From: an uncultured Bacteroidales bacterium
GTDB lineage: Bacteria > Bacteroidota > Bacteroidia > Bacteroidales > UBA932
Direction of reading: 5' to 3'
Assembly: GCA_900317845.1 (NCBI GenBank)
Contig: ONII01000003.1
Span: 62,001-126,000, forward strand
DNA length: 64,000 nucleotides
Shown here: in pieces, positions 25,239-33,993 of the stretch
How the letters are laid out: each line of letters starts with the position of its first letter
Position numbering within the stretch: the stretch's first letter is position 1
Position numbers and translations under genes: made by a program
Notes under the pieces: model-generated
Databases searched by the model: none
Told to the model about the DNA's origin: nothing
The model's input: only the letters and a program-made list of their open reading frames with translations

Positions 25239-26069
25239 ATGGCAACAACCAAGAAAACCACCGCCGCCAAGAAAGTGGAGGCTCCCATTGACAACAGGGA
25301 AACCTTTGTGTCTCTGCAGAAGAGTTTCGCCGATTCCGACATGCCCGTGGAGGAGAAACTGAAGACCCTCTATGAACTCCAGGCCGCGGATTCCGAGATT
25401 GACAAGATTATCCAGCTGCGTGGTGAGCTTCCCGCAGAGGTGGCTGCTCTGGAGGCAGAGATTGCCACCCTGAAGGAGCGCAGCGCCGCCATCTCCGCCA
25501 TTGTGGACCAGTTCAACCGCAATATTGCAGCCGCCAAACTGTCCATCTCGGAGCACGAGAGCATCATCGAAAAATATCAGCGCCAGCTGGAGACCATCTC
25601 CAACTCCCGTGAGTACGACTCCCTGAACAAGGAAATCGAGAACCAGGAGCTGCTGCGCCAGATTGATGAAAAGACCATCAACGACACCCGCTATGAGATT
25701 GGTGCCAAGAAGGCGGAGCTGGACGAGATCAAAGACCGCCTGAGCATCCGCACGGAAGACCTCAAAGCCAAGAAGGAAGAGCTGGATACCATCGTAGAAG
25801 AAACCGCCAAGGAAGAGGCTGTCTTGCGTGCCCGCCGGGACGAGTGCGCCGCCAAGATCGACGCCCGTACCATGAGCGCCTATGAGCGCATCCGCGCCAG
25901 CGTGCACAACCACCTGGCCGTGGTGGGCATCTACAACGGCGACTCCTGCGGAGGCTGCTTCAACACCATCACGCCCCAGCGCCGCGTAGAGATTGCCTCC
26001 AACCGCAAGCTCATTATCTGCGAGCACTGCGGCCGCATCATCATCAACCCGGATTTCGACCAGAAGTAG
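25239..26069 (+). CDS. C4-type zinc ribbon protein with long coiled coil
   Basis: 276 residues. It opens with a Lys/Ala/Thr-rich stretch, then a long antiparallel coiled coil (about residues 45-215; heptad-rich runs such as ELPAEVAALEAEIATLKERS). A C-terminal zinc ribbon follows with CGGC (about 230-233) and CEHC (about 257-260), four cysteines as expected. This is the CT398/CdsZ-like family, proposed to bind nucleic acid or recruit RNA polymerase sigma components. The ATG follows TTTATATTTTT, a near-match to a -7 box. It ends one base before the dnaB start. Confidence 0.88.
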   Translation: MATTKKTTAAKKVEAPIDNRETFVSLQKSFADSDMPVEEKLKTLYELQAADSEIDKIIQLRGELPAEVAALEAEIATLKERSAAISAIVDQFNRNIAAAKLSISEHESIIEKYQRQLETISNSREYDSLNKEIENQELLRQIDEKTINDTRYEIGAKKAELDEIKDRLSIRTEDLKAKKEELDTIVEETAKEEAVLRARRDECAAKIDARTMSAYERIRASVHNHLAVVGIYNGDSCGGCFNTITPQRRVEIASNRKLIICEHCGRIIINPDFDQK

Positions 26070-26070
26070 T

Positions 26071-27561
26071 ATGCCCGAGGCCAGCCGCAAACGGTCCCGC
26101 CCGCAGGAGCCCGAGAATCTGGAGACCCTGATGGGGAACAAGCCCCCGCAGGCCCTGGATGTAGAAGAGGCTGTACTGGGCGCCATGCTCGTTGAGCCCG
26201 CCACCATTGACGAGTCAATGGAGGAGCTCTCGGCGTCGTGTTTCTACGATCCCCAGCACCGCATGATCTTTGAGGCGATGAGCGAGCTGGTGAACGAGCA
26301 CGTGAGCGTGGACCTTGTCACCGTGAGCGAGAAACTGCGCGCCAAGGGGAACCTGGAAGCCATCGGCGGACCGGTGGTCCTGGCTAACCTGTCGCAGAAT
26401 ATAGGCGCGGCTGCCCATATCGAGTACTACATCAAAATCCTCAAGCAGAAGACCATCCAGCGGGATTTGATTAGCGCCTCGTACGACATTCTGAAGCAGT
26501 CCTTTGACGAATCCACCAACGTGGATGACCTCATAGACAACGCGCAAACCAAGGTGTTTGCCGCCATTCAGAACAACGTCAAGCGCGATGTCCAGGACAT
26601 TGGTTCCATCATCAATTCCGTGCTGGACAACCTGCAGGAGCTGCAAAACATTACCGGCCCTTCCGGCGTGCCCTCCGGCTATCCTTCCATAGACCGTGTA
26701 ACGCAAGGCTGGCAAAAGAGCGACCTTATTATCCTGGCGGCCCGTCCGTCGGTGGGTAAAACAGCCTTCTCGCTTAACATCGCCCGCAATGCCGCCGTGG
26801 AAGCCAATATGCCGGTAGCGGTGTTCTCCCTGGAAATGAGCGCGGACCAGCTGGGTAAACGTCTGATTACCACAGAGTCCGGCCTTTCCGGAGAAAAAAT
26901 CAAAGGCGGCGTCAAGCTGGAACCCTTCGAGTGGGTGCAGCTGGAAGATACCCTCAAGCGCCTGGCCAAGGCGCCGTTGTATATTGACGATACCCCCGGC
27001 ATTCCCATCATGGAGTTCCGCACCAAGGCCAAGCGCCTGGTCAAGCAAAAGGGGGTGCGCCTGATTGTGGTGGACTATCTGCAGCTCATGCAGGGCCCGG
27101 TGGAGCTGCGCGGCCTGCGCGAACAGGAAGTGGCGGCCATTTCCCGTACCCTCAAGGCCACGGCCAAGGAGCTCAATATTCCCATCATCGCCCTGTCCCA
27201 GCTGTCCCGTAACGCGGTGCAGCGTACGGGCGGTACCGGCAAGCCGCAGCTGAGCGACCTCCGTGAATCCGGCTCCATTGAGCAGGATGCGGATATGGTC
27301 ATCTTCATCCACCGCCCGGACTTCGTGGGCATGAGCGACAATCCGGAAGACAAAGAAAAGGCCATCATTGTCATTGCCAAACACCGTAACGGCGAGGTCT
27401 GTGACATTGAAATGAAGTACAAGGCCAATCAGGTGAAGTTTGTGGAGCCGGACCAGAGCCTGGACATGTACGCCCAGCGGGGACCGGTGGCCAGCGCGGC
27501 CAACGAGCCTGCCGCCGGCGAACCTTCCAACTATGATTTCGACGCCCAAAGCGAATTCTAA
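26071..27561 (+). CDS. dnaB: replicative DNA helicase
   Basis: 496 residues. The N-terminal DnaB domain begins at PPQALDVEEAVLGAMLVEP (about residues 25-43). The RecA-like C-terminal domain has Walker A ARPSVGKTAF (about 224-233), Walker B LIVVDYLQLM (about 330-339) and the H3/H4 region ALSQLSRNAVQRTGG, LSDLRESGSIEQDAD. The hexameric helicase unwinds DNA ahead of the replisome. No intein interrupts it. ATG 26071 is 2 bases past the preceding stop; the longer frame overlapping the zinc-ribbon gene is spurious. Confidence 0.97.
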   Translation: MPEASRKRSRPQEPENLETLMGNKPPQALDVEEAVLGAMLVEPATIDESMEELSASCFYDPQHRMIFEAMSELVNEHVSVDLVTVSEKLRAKGNLEAIGGPVVLANLSQNIGAAAHIEYYIKILKQKTIQRDLISASYDILKQSFDESTNVDDLIDNAQTKVFAAIQNNVKRDVQDIGSIINSVLDNLQELQNITGPSGVPSGYPSIDRVTQGWQKSDLIILAARPSVGKTAFSLNIARNAAVEANMPVAVFSLEMSADQLGKRLITTESGLSGEKIKGGVKLEPFEWVQLEDTLKRLAKAPLYIDDTPGIPIMEFRTKAKRLVKQKGVRLIVVDYLQLMQGPVELRGLREQEVAAISRTLKATAKELNIPIIALSQLSRNAVQRTGGTGKPQLSDLRESGSIEQDADMVIFIHRPDFVGMSDNPEDKEKAIIVIAKHRNGEVCDIEMKYKANQVKFVEPDQSLDMYAQRGPVASAANEPAAGEPSNYDFDAQSEF

Positions 27562-27563
27562 AG

Positions 27564-28352
27564 ATGCGTTGGAAGCTCCTCATACTGAGTTTGTTGATAT
27601 CCGTTACCGTTAACGGACAAGGCAAGGGGTGCATTCCCACCAGAGAAGAGTACCCGTTCCGGGACGGGGAGCAGATTACCCTCAGTCTTATGTACAAGTG
27701 GGGCGCGGTGAACACGGAAGTAGGGCTGGCTTATATTGACCTGGATACCCTGCGGTTCAACGGGGAGCCCTCCTTCCACGTGAACTTCCGGGTAAAATCG
27801 GCCCCGTTCTTTGACCTTTTCTTCAAGATGCGGGAAAACTTCCATAGCTGGCTCACCATAGCAGACCTTAAACCGCTCAAATTCACCCGCGACACCTACG
27901 AGGGCGGCTACACGGCCACCAACCTGTACAATTACGACTGGCCCAACAACGTGATTCACGCAGACGTGAATTTCAATGGCAGGGGAGACGAGCACTATGA
28001 GATTCCCCTGCACGAATGTGCCTATGACCTGCCGGCGCTCATCTTCTACCTCCGCACCATGGACCTGTCCCGCATGAAAGTCGGGGACAAGTACAGGCTC
28101 AGTTTTGCCATTGACGATACCATCTTTGATGTGGTTCTCACCTTCCATGGCCGCGAAAAGCTGAATGTGCGCAAGATGGGCAAACGCAACGCCCTGCTCT
28201 TTACCTGCTCGGTGGTGCAGGGTGCCATGTTCGAAGGAGACCAGGAACTCAAGTTTTGGTTCTCGGACGACGGCTATTATGTGCCGCTGGGCGTCATGGC
28301 CCCGCTCCGGGTAGGTGCCTGCTGGTGCTGGTTAAAGCAATACAAACCATGA
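27564..28352 (+). CDS. DUF3108 domain-containing exported protein
   Basis: 262 residues with a signal peptide (LLILSLLISVTVNGQ). The family signature is near the N-terminus (YPFRDGEQITLSLMYKWGAVN) and the rest is beta-rich, ending GVMAPLRVGACWCWL. DUF3108 proteins are periplasmic with a lipocalin-like or sandwich fold; the function is unknown. It begins 3 bases after dnaB and its last codons overlap the rseC start by 4 bases, so it is translationally coupled to the Rnf operon. Confidence 0.85.
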   Translation: MRWKLLILSLLISVTVNGQGKGCIPTREEYPFRDGEQITLSLMYKWGAVNTEVGLAYIDLDTLRFNGEPSFHVNFRVKSAPFFDLFFKMRENFHSWLTIADLKPLKFTRDTYEGGYTATNLYNYDWPNNVIHADVNFNGRGDEHYEIPLHECAYDLPALIFYLRTMDLSRMKVGDKYRLSFAIDDTIFDVVLTFHGREKLNVRKMGKRNALLFTCSVVQGAMFEGDQELKFWFSDDGYYVPLGVMAPLRVGACWCWLKQYKP

Positions 28353-28762
28353 AAGAAGCCGTAACGCATAAGGGTAAGGTAGTAAAAATGACACCGCAGG
28401 TAACTACGGTGGCTATTTTGCAACATGGGGCCTGCTCCGAGTGCCATGCCGCCGGTCTGTGCGGCATGGGAGAGATGGCAGAAAAATTGGTGGAGGTGCC
28501 CACGGATCCGTATGCCTTTTATGGCGTTGGGGACGAGGTCGAAGTGCTGCTCAAGGCCTCCATGGGCATGAAAGCCGTGTGGCTGGCCTACTTTATTCCG
28601 TTGCTGGTGCTGTTGGCGGTGGTGCTGCCCCTGTCGGCCCTGCATGTAGGGGAGGTGGTGACGGGCGTGTGTGCGCTGGTTGCCGTGGGCCTGTATTACC
28701 TGCTCCTGTACCTTTTTAGGGACAAGCTCAAGAACGAATATATTTTCACAATAAAAGGATAA
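28349..28762 (+). CDS. rseC: RseC/SoxR-reducing system family protein
   Basis: 137 residues. The N-terminal cytoplasmic part carries the CSECHAAGLCG cysteine cluster (family C-x2-C-x5-C type), followed by two membrane helices (about residues 72-92 and 98-118). RseC/RsxC-associated proteins work with Rnf-type complexes in keeping SoxR reduced in enterobacteria; in Bacteroidetes the gene typically heads the rnf operon, as here. I chose ATG 28349, which overlaps the DUF3108 stop; a longer frame upstream is antisense-like noise. rnfB starts 3 bases after its stop. Confidence 0.9.
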   Translation: MKEAVTHKGKVVKMTPQVTTVAILQHGACSECHAAGLCGMGEMAEKLVEVPTDPYAFYGVGDEVEVLLKASMGMKAVWLAYFIPLLVLLAVVLPLSALHVGEVVTGVCALVAVGLYYLLLYLFRDKLKNEYIFTIKG

Positions 28763-28765
28763 GTT

Positions 28766-29719
28766 ATGAATGCATTTATTTGGACAATCGCAGTGGTGAC
28801 CGTCCTCGGTCTGGTGCTGGCGCTCGTCCTGTACCTGGTGGCCCAGCGCTTCAAGGTGGAGGAAGACCCCCGCATCGACGAGGTGGAAAAGGCTATGCCC
28901 GGTGCCAACTGCGGTGGTTGCGGCTTTGCCGGCTGCCGTGCGTTTGCAGAGGCTGCGGTAAAGGCTCCCAACCTGGACAACAACTTCTGTCCGGTGGGCG
29001 GCAACGACACCATGGCCAAGGTGGCGGCTATCCTGGGGTACGAGGTAAAAGCCAAGGCTCCGATGGTAGCCGTTGTCCGTTGTAACGGCACCTGCGAGGC
29101 TCGGCCCAAGGTAAACGAGTACGACGGCTACCCTTCCTGCTATGTGAAGTCCCTGCTGTATACCGGTGACACGGGCTGTGCCTATGGCTGCCTGGGCTGC
29201 GGAGACTGCGTGGCTGCCTGCCAGTTCGGCGCCCTTTCCATGGATCCCGCTACCGGCCTTCCGGTGGTGGACCAGGAGAAGTGCACCGCCTGCGGCGCCT
29301 GCGCGAAGGCCTGCCCCAAGCACATCATCGAGCTCCGGCCGATGGGCCCGCGCGGCATGCGTGAGTTTGTCTCCTGCGTAAACAAGGACAAGGGCCCCGT
29401 GGCCAAGAAGGCCTGCGCCAACGCCTGCATCGGCTGCGGCATCTGCGCCAAAACCTGCACGCACGAAGCCATTACGGTGGAGGGCAATCTGGCCTATATC
29501 GACCCGGCCAAGTGCAAGCTGTGCCGCGAGTGCGAGGCCATGTGTCCCACCGGCGCCATCCATGGCGTGAACTTCCCCAAGCCGCTGGACAAGGATGCCG
29601 TGAAAGAGCGCATCAAGGTCCGTCAGCAGAAGGCCAAAGAGGCCGCAGAGGCTGCCAAGGCCGCCGAAGCCGCCAAGGCTGCAGCAGAACCTGTAAAGAA
29701 GGAGGCTACCAATGAGTAA
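28766..29719 (+). CDS. rnfB: Rnf complex subunit RnfB
   Basis: 317 residues, the ferredoxin-accepting subunit. It has an N-terminal membrane helix (about residues 3-25), the 4Fe-4S domain with CGGCGFAGC (about 50-58) and several ferredoxin-type CxxCxxCxxxCP clusters downstream (CLGCGDCVAACQ, CTACGACAKACPK, CIGCGICAKTC, CKLCRECEAMCP). The C-terminus is an Ala/Lys/Glu-rich helix (from about residue 285). Electrons pass from reduced ferredoxin towards RnfC and NAD. It overlaps rnfC by 8 bases. Confidence 0.96.
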   Translation: MNAFIWTIAVVTVLGLVLALVLYLVAQRFKVEEDPRIDEVEKAMPGANCGGCGFAGCRAFAEAAVKAPNLDNNFCPVGGNDTMAKVAAILGYEVKAKAPMVAVVRCNGTCEARPKVNEYDGYPSCYVKSLLYTGDTGCAYGCLGCGDCVAACQFGALSMDPATGLPVVDQEKCTACGACAKACPKHIIELRPMGPRGMREFVSCVNKDKGPVAKKACANACIGCGICAKTCTHEAITVEGNLAYIDPAKCKLCRECEAMCPTGAIHGVNFPKPLDKDAVKERIKVRQQKAKEAAEAAKAAEAAKAAAEPVKKEATNE

Positions 29720-31085
29720 GCATACATTCAGTATCGGCGGCGTACACCCGCACGACAGCAAAATCTCCCGGGAGTGCGCCATCCAGCCGCTTCCCATCGC
29801 CCCTACCGTGTACATTTCCGTGGCCCAGCACATCGGCGCTCCGTCGGTGCCCTGCGTGGCCGTGGGCGACAAAGTGAAAGTGGGCCAGGTGATTGCCCAG
29901 CCCGGCGGCTTTGTGGGTGCCTTCATCCACTCTTCCGTGTCCGGCACGGTGAAATCCATCGCCCCGCGGGCCGACCTTGCCGGCCGTCCTTCCACGCACA
30001 TCGAGATTGCTGTGGAGGGCGACGAATGGCTGGAGAGCATCGACCGCTCGGAAACCCTTGTCACCGCCATTCCGGAAGATTCCAAGGCCATTATCGAGAA
30101 AATCCGTCTGGGCGGCGTCGTGGGCCTTGGCGGTGCTACCTTCCCCACGCATGTGAAGCTGTCGCCGCCTCCGGGCTCCAAGTGCGAGCGCGTGATTATC
30201 AACGGTTGCGAATGCGAACCGTATCTCACCTCGGACTTCCGCACCCTGCTGGAGAAAGGCGAGCAGGTGGTGGTGGGTGCCGCCCTGCTGCAGAAGGCCA
30301 TGGGCGGCGTGCCTTGCACCATCGCCATCGAGGAAAACAAGCCGGAGGCCATTGCCCACATCCGCGAGGTCATTGCCAAGCTGGGTTACAAGGACATGGA
30401 CGTGATGGTGATGAAGATGATGTACCCGCAAGGCGGTGAAAAGCAGCTGATTGACGCTGTGATGCATCGTCAGGTGGGTTCCGGCGCCCTGCCCATCAGC
30501 GTGGGTGCCGTGGTGCAGAACGTGGCCACCGCGCTGGCCGTGTACGACGCCGTGCAAAAGAACAAGCCTATCATTGACAACTCCGTTACCGTTACGGGCG
30601 AGTGCTTCCCCAAGCAGGCCAACCTGCTGGTGCGTGTGGGTACCCCGCTGCAGTACATCATCGACTTCCTGGGCGGTGTGCCCGAGGATGCCGCCAAGGT
30701 GATCAGCGGCGGTCCCATGATGGGCCGTGCCGTTGCCAACCTGCAGGCGGCCACGGTGAAGGGTACCGGCGCCCTGCTCTTCCTCACGGAAAAGCAGACC
30801 CGCCGCGCCCCGGAGTCCAACTGTATCCGCTGCGGCAAATGTGCCGATGCCTGCCCCATGGGTCTGGAGCCGTTCCTGCTGAACAAACTCTCCAAGGCCA
30901 AAGATTGGGATGGGTGTGAAGCCAACGCTGCACAGGACTGCATCGAGTGCGGTTGCTGCCTGTATTCCTGTCCTGCCCAAATCCCGCTGCTGGACAACAT
31001 CCGCGTGGGCAAGGGCGCTGTCCTGGGTGCCATCCGCGCCCGTGCGGCTGCCGCCAAGGCCGCTGCAGAAGCTGCTAAAAAGTAA
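29712..31085 (+). CDS. rnfC: Rnf complex subunit RnfC
   Basis: 457 residues. It holds the NADH/FMN-binding Rossmann-like domain (GGVVGLGGATFPTHVKLS, about residues 134-151, and INGCECEPY), an SLBB-like region and two 4Fe-4S motifs: CIRCGKCADACPM (about 373-385) and CIECGCCLYSCPA (about 412-424). It exchanges electrons with NAD(H) at the cytoplasmic face. Like RnfB it ends in an Ala/Lys tail (AAAAKAAAEAAKK). It starts 8 bases before the rnfB stop. Confidence 0.96.
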   Translation: MSKHTFSIGGVHPHDSKISRECAIQPLPIAPTVYISVAQHIGAPSVPCVAVGDKVKVGQVIAQPGGFVGAFIHSSVSGTVKSIAPRADLAGRPSTHIEIAVEGDEWLESIDRSETLVTAIPEDSKAIIEKIRLGGVVGLGGATFPTHVKLSPPPGSKCERVIINGCECEPYLTSDFRTLLEKGEQVVVGAALLQKAMGGVPCTIAIEENKPEAIAHIREVIAKLGYKDMDVMVMKMMYPQGGEKQLIDAVMHRQVGSGALPISVGAVVQNVATALAVYDAVQKNKPIIDNSVTVTGECFPKQANLLVRVGTPLQYIIDFLGGVPEDAAKVISGGPMMGRAVANLQAATVKGTGALLFLTEKQTRRAPESNCIRCGKCADACPMGLEPFLLNKLSKAKDWDGCEANAAQDCIECGCCLYSCPAQIPLLDNIRVGKGAVLGAIRARAAAAKAAAEAAKK

Positions 31086-31091
31086 AAGACT

Positions 31092-32069
31092 ATGAGCAAG
31101 TTATTAGTATCTCCTTCTCCCCATATCCATTCCAAGGTCTCTACCAAGTCCCTGATGCTGGATGTGGTGATTGCCCTTATCCCGGCCGTTATCTGCTCCG
31201 TGGTCTTCTACGGCTGGCAGGAACTGCTGGTGCTGGGCGTGAGTGTGGCTTCCTGCGTGCTGCTGGAATGGGCCATCACCAAGTACATGCTTAAACAGCC
31301 GTCAACCATTGGCGACTGGTCGGCCGTCATTACGGGTATTCTGCTGGCGCTGAACGTGCCGTACACCACGCCCTGGTGGGTGGTTTTCATCGGCGCAGTG
31401 GTGGCTATCGGCGTTGCCAAGATGACCTTCGGCGGTCTGGGACAGAACATCTGGAACCCTGCCCTGGTGGGCCGTGTGTTCCTGCTGGTCTCTTTCCCTA
31501 CGTATATGACCACCTGGAGCCAGCCGCAGGGCCTGTTCGGCGTAGATGCCGTTTCCGGTCCCACCCCGCTGGGCGCCATCCAGGAAGGCCTGCTGCAGGG
31601 TGCTTCCGTACAGGACCTGACGGCCGCCTACAACTACAAGGACCTGCTGTTTGCCAACCTGGGCGGCAGCGCCGGTGAAGTGTGCGCCCTGGCGCTCCTG
31701 GCCGGTTTTGTGTACCTGTGTTGCCGCAAGGTCATCAAGCCTTGGATTACCCTGAGCATCTTTGCCACCGTGGCCCTGACCTCCTGCATCTTCTGGAGTG
31801 TGGACCCCACCCGTTTCACGGACCCGCTGTTCAACCTCCTCACCGGCGGCCTCATCCTTGGCGCCTGCTTTATGGCCACGGACTATGTGACCTCGCCTAT
31901 GAGCCTCTGGGGCGGCGTGGTGTTTGGCGTAGGCATCGGCTTCCTAACCATGATGATCCGTTACTTCGGCTCCTATCCGGAGGGCGTTTCCTTCGCCATC
32001 CTCATCATGAACTCGGTGGTTCCGCTGCTGAATATGTGGTTTAAACAGAAAAAATTCGGGAGGAAATAA
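31092..32069 (+). CDS. rnfD: Rnf complex subunit RnfD
   Basis: 325 residues, integral membrane (about 9-10 helices), NqrB/RnfD family. The motif AVSGPTPLGA (about residues 152-161) corresponds to the (S)GAT/PTPL site where FMN is covalently linked through a threonine phosphoester in characterised homologues. The hydrophobic segments at KSLMLDVVIALIPAVICS and WWVVFIGAVVAIGVAK match the family N-half. It forms the membrane core that couples electron flow to Na+ or H+ movement. It starts 6 bases after rnfC. Confidence 0.95.
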   Translation: MSKLLVSPSPHIHSKVSTKSLMLDVVIALIPAVICSVVFYGWQELLVLGVSVASCVLLEWAITKYMLKQPSTIGDWSAVITGILLALNVPYTTPWWVVFIGAVVAIGVAKMTFGGLGQNIWNPALVGRVFLLVSFPTYMTTWSQPQGLFGVDAVSGPTPLGAIQEGLLQGASVQDLTAAYNYKDLLFANLGGSAGEVCALALLAGFVYLCCRKVIKPWITLSIFATVALTSCIFWSVDPTRFTDPLFNLLTGGLILGACFMATDYVTSPMSLWGGVVFGVGIGFLTMMIRYFGSYPEGVSFAILIMNSVVPLLNMWFKQKKFGRK

Positions 32070-32070
32070 C

Positions 32071-32688
32071 ATGGCTGCAAAATCCAATTTAACCAATATG
32101 GTGCTGGTGCTCGGAGCCACCTGCCTGTTCTGCTCGGCCATCCTGGGCGGCGCTTATGCGCTTACCAAGGAGCCCATCGAGGCCGCTGCCGCAGAAAAGA
32201 CCAACCGGGCCATCGCCCAGGTTCTTCCCGCCTTTGAGACGGCGGGGGAGCGTCAGTTTGTAGAGGCCCTGGGCAAGGATTTCCCTTACTATGAGGCCAA
32301 AAACGGAGAAGACCTGGCCGGATATGCCATCGAGTCCACCGTGGTGGGCTTCGGCGGCAACCTCACCCTCATGGTGGGCATTACGCCGGACCGCGTGGTG
32401 TACAACACCTCCGTGCTTGCCCACAGCGAAACGCCGGGCCTGGGCGCCAAGTGCACCTCGGACGCCAAGTTCGTGTCCCAGTGGCAGGGCTTCGACCCGT
32501 CCGTGAAAAAGCTTATCGTCAAGAAAGACGGTGGCGATGTAGATGCCATCACCGCTTCCACCATCACTTCCCGCGCCTATGCGCAGGCCGTGGAGAATGC
32601 CCTGGTGGCGTTTGATATGCTGCAGGCCCCGGATGCTACTTCCGGTGCCACCAAACCCGTAGAAGAAGGAGGACAGAGCAATGAGTAA
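32071..32688 (+). CDS. rnfG: Rnf complex subunit RnfG
   Basis: 205 residues with one N-terminal membrane helix (about residues 8-28) and an FMN-binding domain. GLGAKCTSDAKF is the family GLG motif. The covalent flavin site is DAITASTITSRAY (about 162-174), in which AST takes the place of the more usual GAT, with the acceptor threonine retained. The protein lies on the extracytoplasmic side. It begins one base after rnfD and overlaps rnfE by 8 bases. Confidence 0.94.
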   Translation: MAAKSNLTNMVLVLGATCLFCSAILGGAYALTKEPIEAAAAEKTNRAIAQVLPAFETAGERQFVEALGKDFPYYEAKNGEDLAGYAIESTVVGFGGNLTLMVGITPDRVVYNTSVLAHSETPGLGAKCTSDAKFVSQWQGFDPSVKKLIVKKDGGDVDAITASTITSRAYAQAVENALVAFDMLQAPDATSGATKPVEEGGQSNE

Positions 32689-33268
32689 GTTCAAACTGAT
32701 TACCGACGGACTGGTAAAGAACAACCCCACGTTCGTCCTGCTGCTGGGCATGTGCCCTACGCTGGCCACTACCACATCGGCCATTAACGGCCTGTCGATG
32801 GGCCTGGCCACCCTCTTTGTGCTGGTGCTGTCCAACATGGCCATCTCCGCCATTGCGCCGGTGGTGCCGGACAAGGTGCACATTCCGGTGTACATTGTGG
32901 TGATTGCCACCTTTGTAACCCTGCTGCAGTTCCTGATGCAGGCCTACACCCCGGCCATGTACGAGACCCTGGGCCTGTTCATCCCGCTCATCGTGGTGAA
33001 CTGCATTGTGCTGGGCCGCGCAGAGGCTTTTGCCAACAAGCATGGCGTAGGAGAAAGCGCCCTGGACGGCATTGGCGTGGGTCTGGGCTTCACCTGCTCG
33101 CTCACGGTGCTGGGCCTGGTGCGTGAGATCCTGGGTTCCGGCAGTGCCTTCGGCTTCAACTTCATCGGCGGCCACGACGGCATGCTGGCCTTCGTGATGG
33201 CTCCCGGCGCCTTCCTGTGCCTGGGCTACCTGATGGTCCTGTTCAACAAATATCTTAAAAAGAACTAG
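32681..33268 (+). CDS. rnfE: Rnf complex subunit RnfE
   Basis: 195 residues, six hydrophobic helices, NqrD/RnfE family. Family landmarks are the N-terminal NNPTFVLLLGMCPTLA, the centre IPLIVVNCIVLGRAEAFA and the C-terminal GAFLCLGYLMVLFN. The membrane subunit pairs with RnfA in mirror-image topology; together they are thought to carry a 2Fe-2S centre within the membrane, and the CPTLA and NCIVLGRA cysteines are the probable ligands. Overlaps rnfG by 8 bases; rnfA starts 3 bases later. Confidence 0.95.
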   Translation: MSKFKLITDGLVKNNPTFVLLLGMCPTLATTTSAINGLSMGLATLFVLVLSNMAISAIAPVVPDKVHIPVYIVVIATFVTLLQFLMQAYTPAMYETLGLFIPLIVVNCIVLGRAEAFANKHGVGESALDGIGVGLGFTCSLTVLGLVREILGSGSAFGFNFIGGHDGMLAFVMAPGAFLCLGYLMVLFNKYLKKN

Positions 33269-33271
33269 GCT

Positions 33272-33871
33272 ATGGAGTACTTTCTGATTATTATCTCGGC
33301 GATTTTTGTCAACAATATCGTCCTGGCGCAGTTCCTGGGTATCTGCCCCTTCCTGGGCGTGTCCAACAAACTGTCCACCGCCACGGGTATGTCCATGGCC
33401 GTATGTTTTGTGATTACGCTGGCTACGCTGGTTACTTATTTGATTAACCAGTACCTGCTGGTTCCGTTTGGCATTACCTTCCTGCAGACCATCGCCTTCA
33501 TCCTGGTGATTGCCGCGCTGGTGCAGATGGTAGAGATTGTGCTCAAGAAGGTGTCCCCGTCCCTGTATCAGGCCCTGGGTATCTTCCTGCCCCTGATCAC
33601 CACCAACTGCGCGGTGCTGGGCGTGGCCATCAACGTGGTTACCAAGGAGTTCGCCTTTGTTCCCGGCGGCATGCTCAACCTGGGCCAGGCCCTGGTGTAT
33701 GCCTTTGCCACCTCGCTGGGTTACGGCCTGGCCATGGTCATCTTTGCCGGCATCCGCGAACACCTGGCCCTGAACAACGTGCCCAAGGCCTTCAAGGGCG
33801 TTCCCATCGCCATCATCAGCGTGGGCATCCTGGCCCTGGCCTTCATGGGCTTCAGCGGCATGGTGAAGTAG
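33272..33871 (+). CDS. rnfA: Rnf complex subunit RnfA
   Basis: 199 residues, six helices, NqrE/RnfA family. Landmarks: [18 protein letters not shown] (about residues 12-29), [15 protein letters not shown] (about 107-121) and the terminal [11 protein letters not shown]. The ICPF and NCAV cysteines match those of RnfE and suggest a shared intramembrane Fe-S centre (known for the related Nqr complex; inference here). It completes an rnfBCDGEA operon. Copy 4 of the 107-base palindrome begins 9 bases after the stop. Confidence 0.96.
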   Translation: MEYFLIIISAIFVNNIVLAQFLGICPFLGVSNKLSTATGMSMAVCFVITLATLVTYLINQYLLVPFGITFLQTIAFILVIAALVQMVEIVLKKVSPSLYQALGIFLPLITTNCAVLGVAINVVTKEFAFVPGGMLNLGQALVYAFATSLGYGLAMVIFAGIREHLALNNVPKAFKGVPIAIISVGILALAFMGFSGMVK

Positions 33872-33879
33872 GTTTCCCC

Positions 33880-33986
33880 GTGACAGCTAAGTGTCTGTCA
33901 CAGAGGTGCTTATAGAATAATCCTCGTTCAGATTTTGAACGAGGATTATTGTGTTTTATGCTGATAGACAGCGGGTTAGCTGTCAC
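33880..33986 (+). repeat. 107-base nested palindrome, copy 4 (after rnfA)
   Basis: Outer arms GTGACAGCTAA (33880-33890) and TTAGCTGTCAC (33976-33986) are perfect, extending by another pair to 12 bases. A second pair TGTCTGTCA/TGATAGACA follows inside. The inner hairpin ATAATCCTCGTTC (33917-33929) and GAACGAGGATTAT (33937-33949) is 13 of 13 with loop AGATTTT. It lies between the convergent rnfA and deoD-like genes. Confidence 0.92.
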
Positions 33987-33993
33987 GGCGTGC

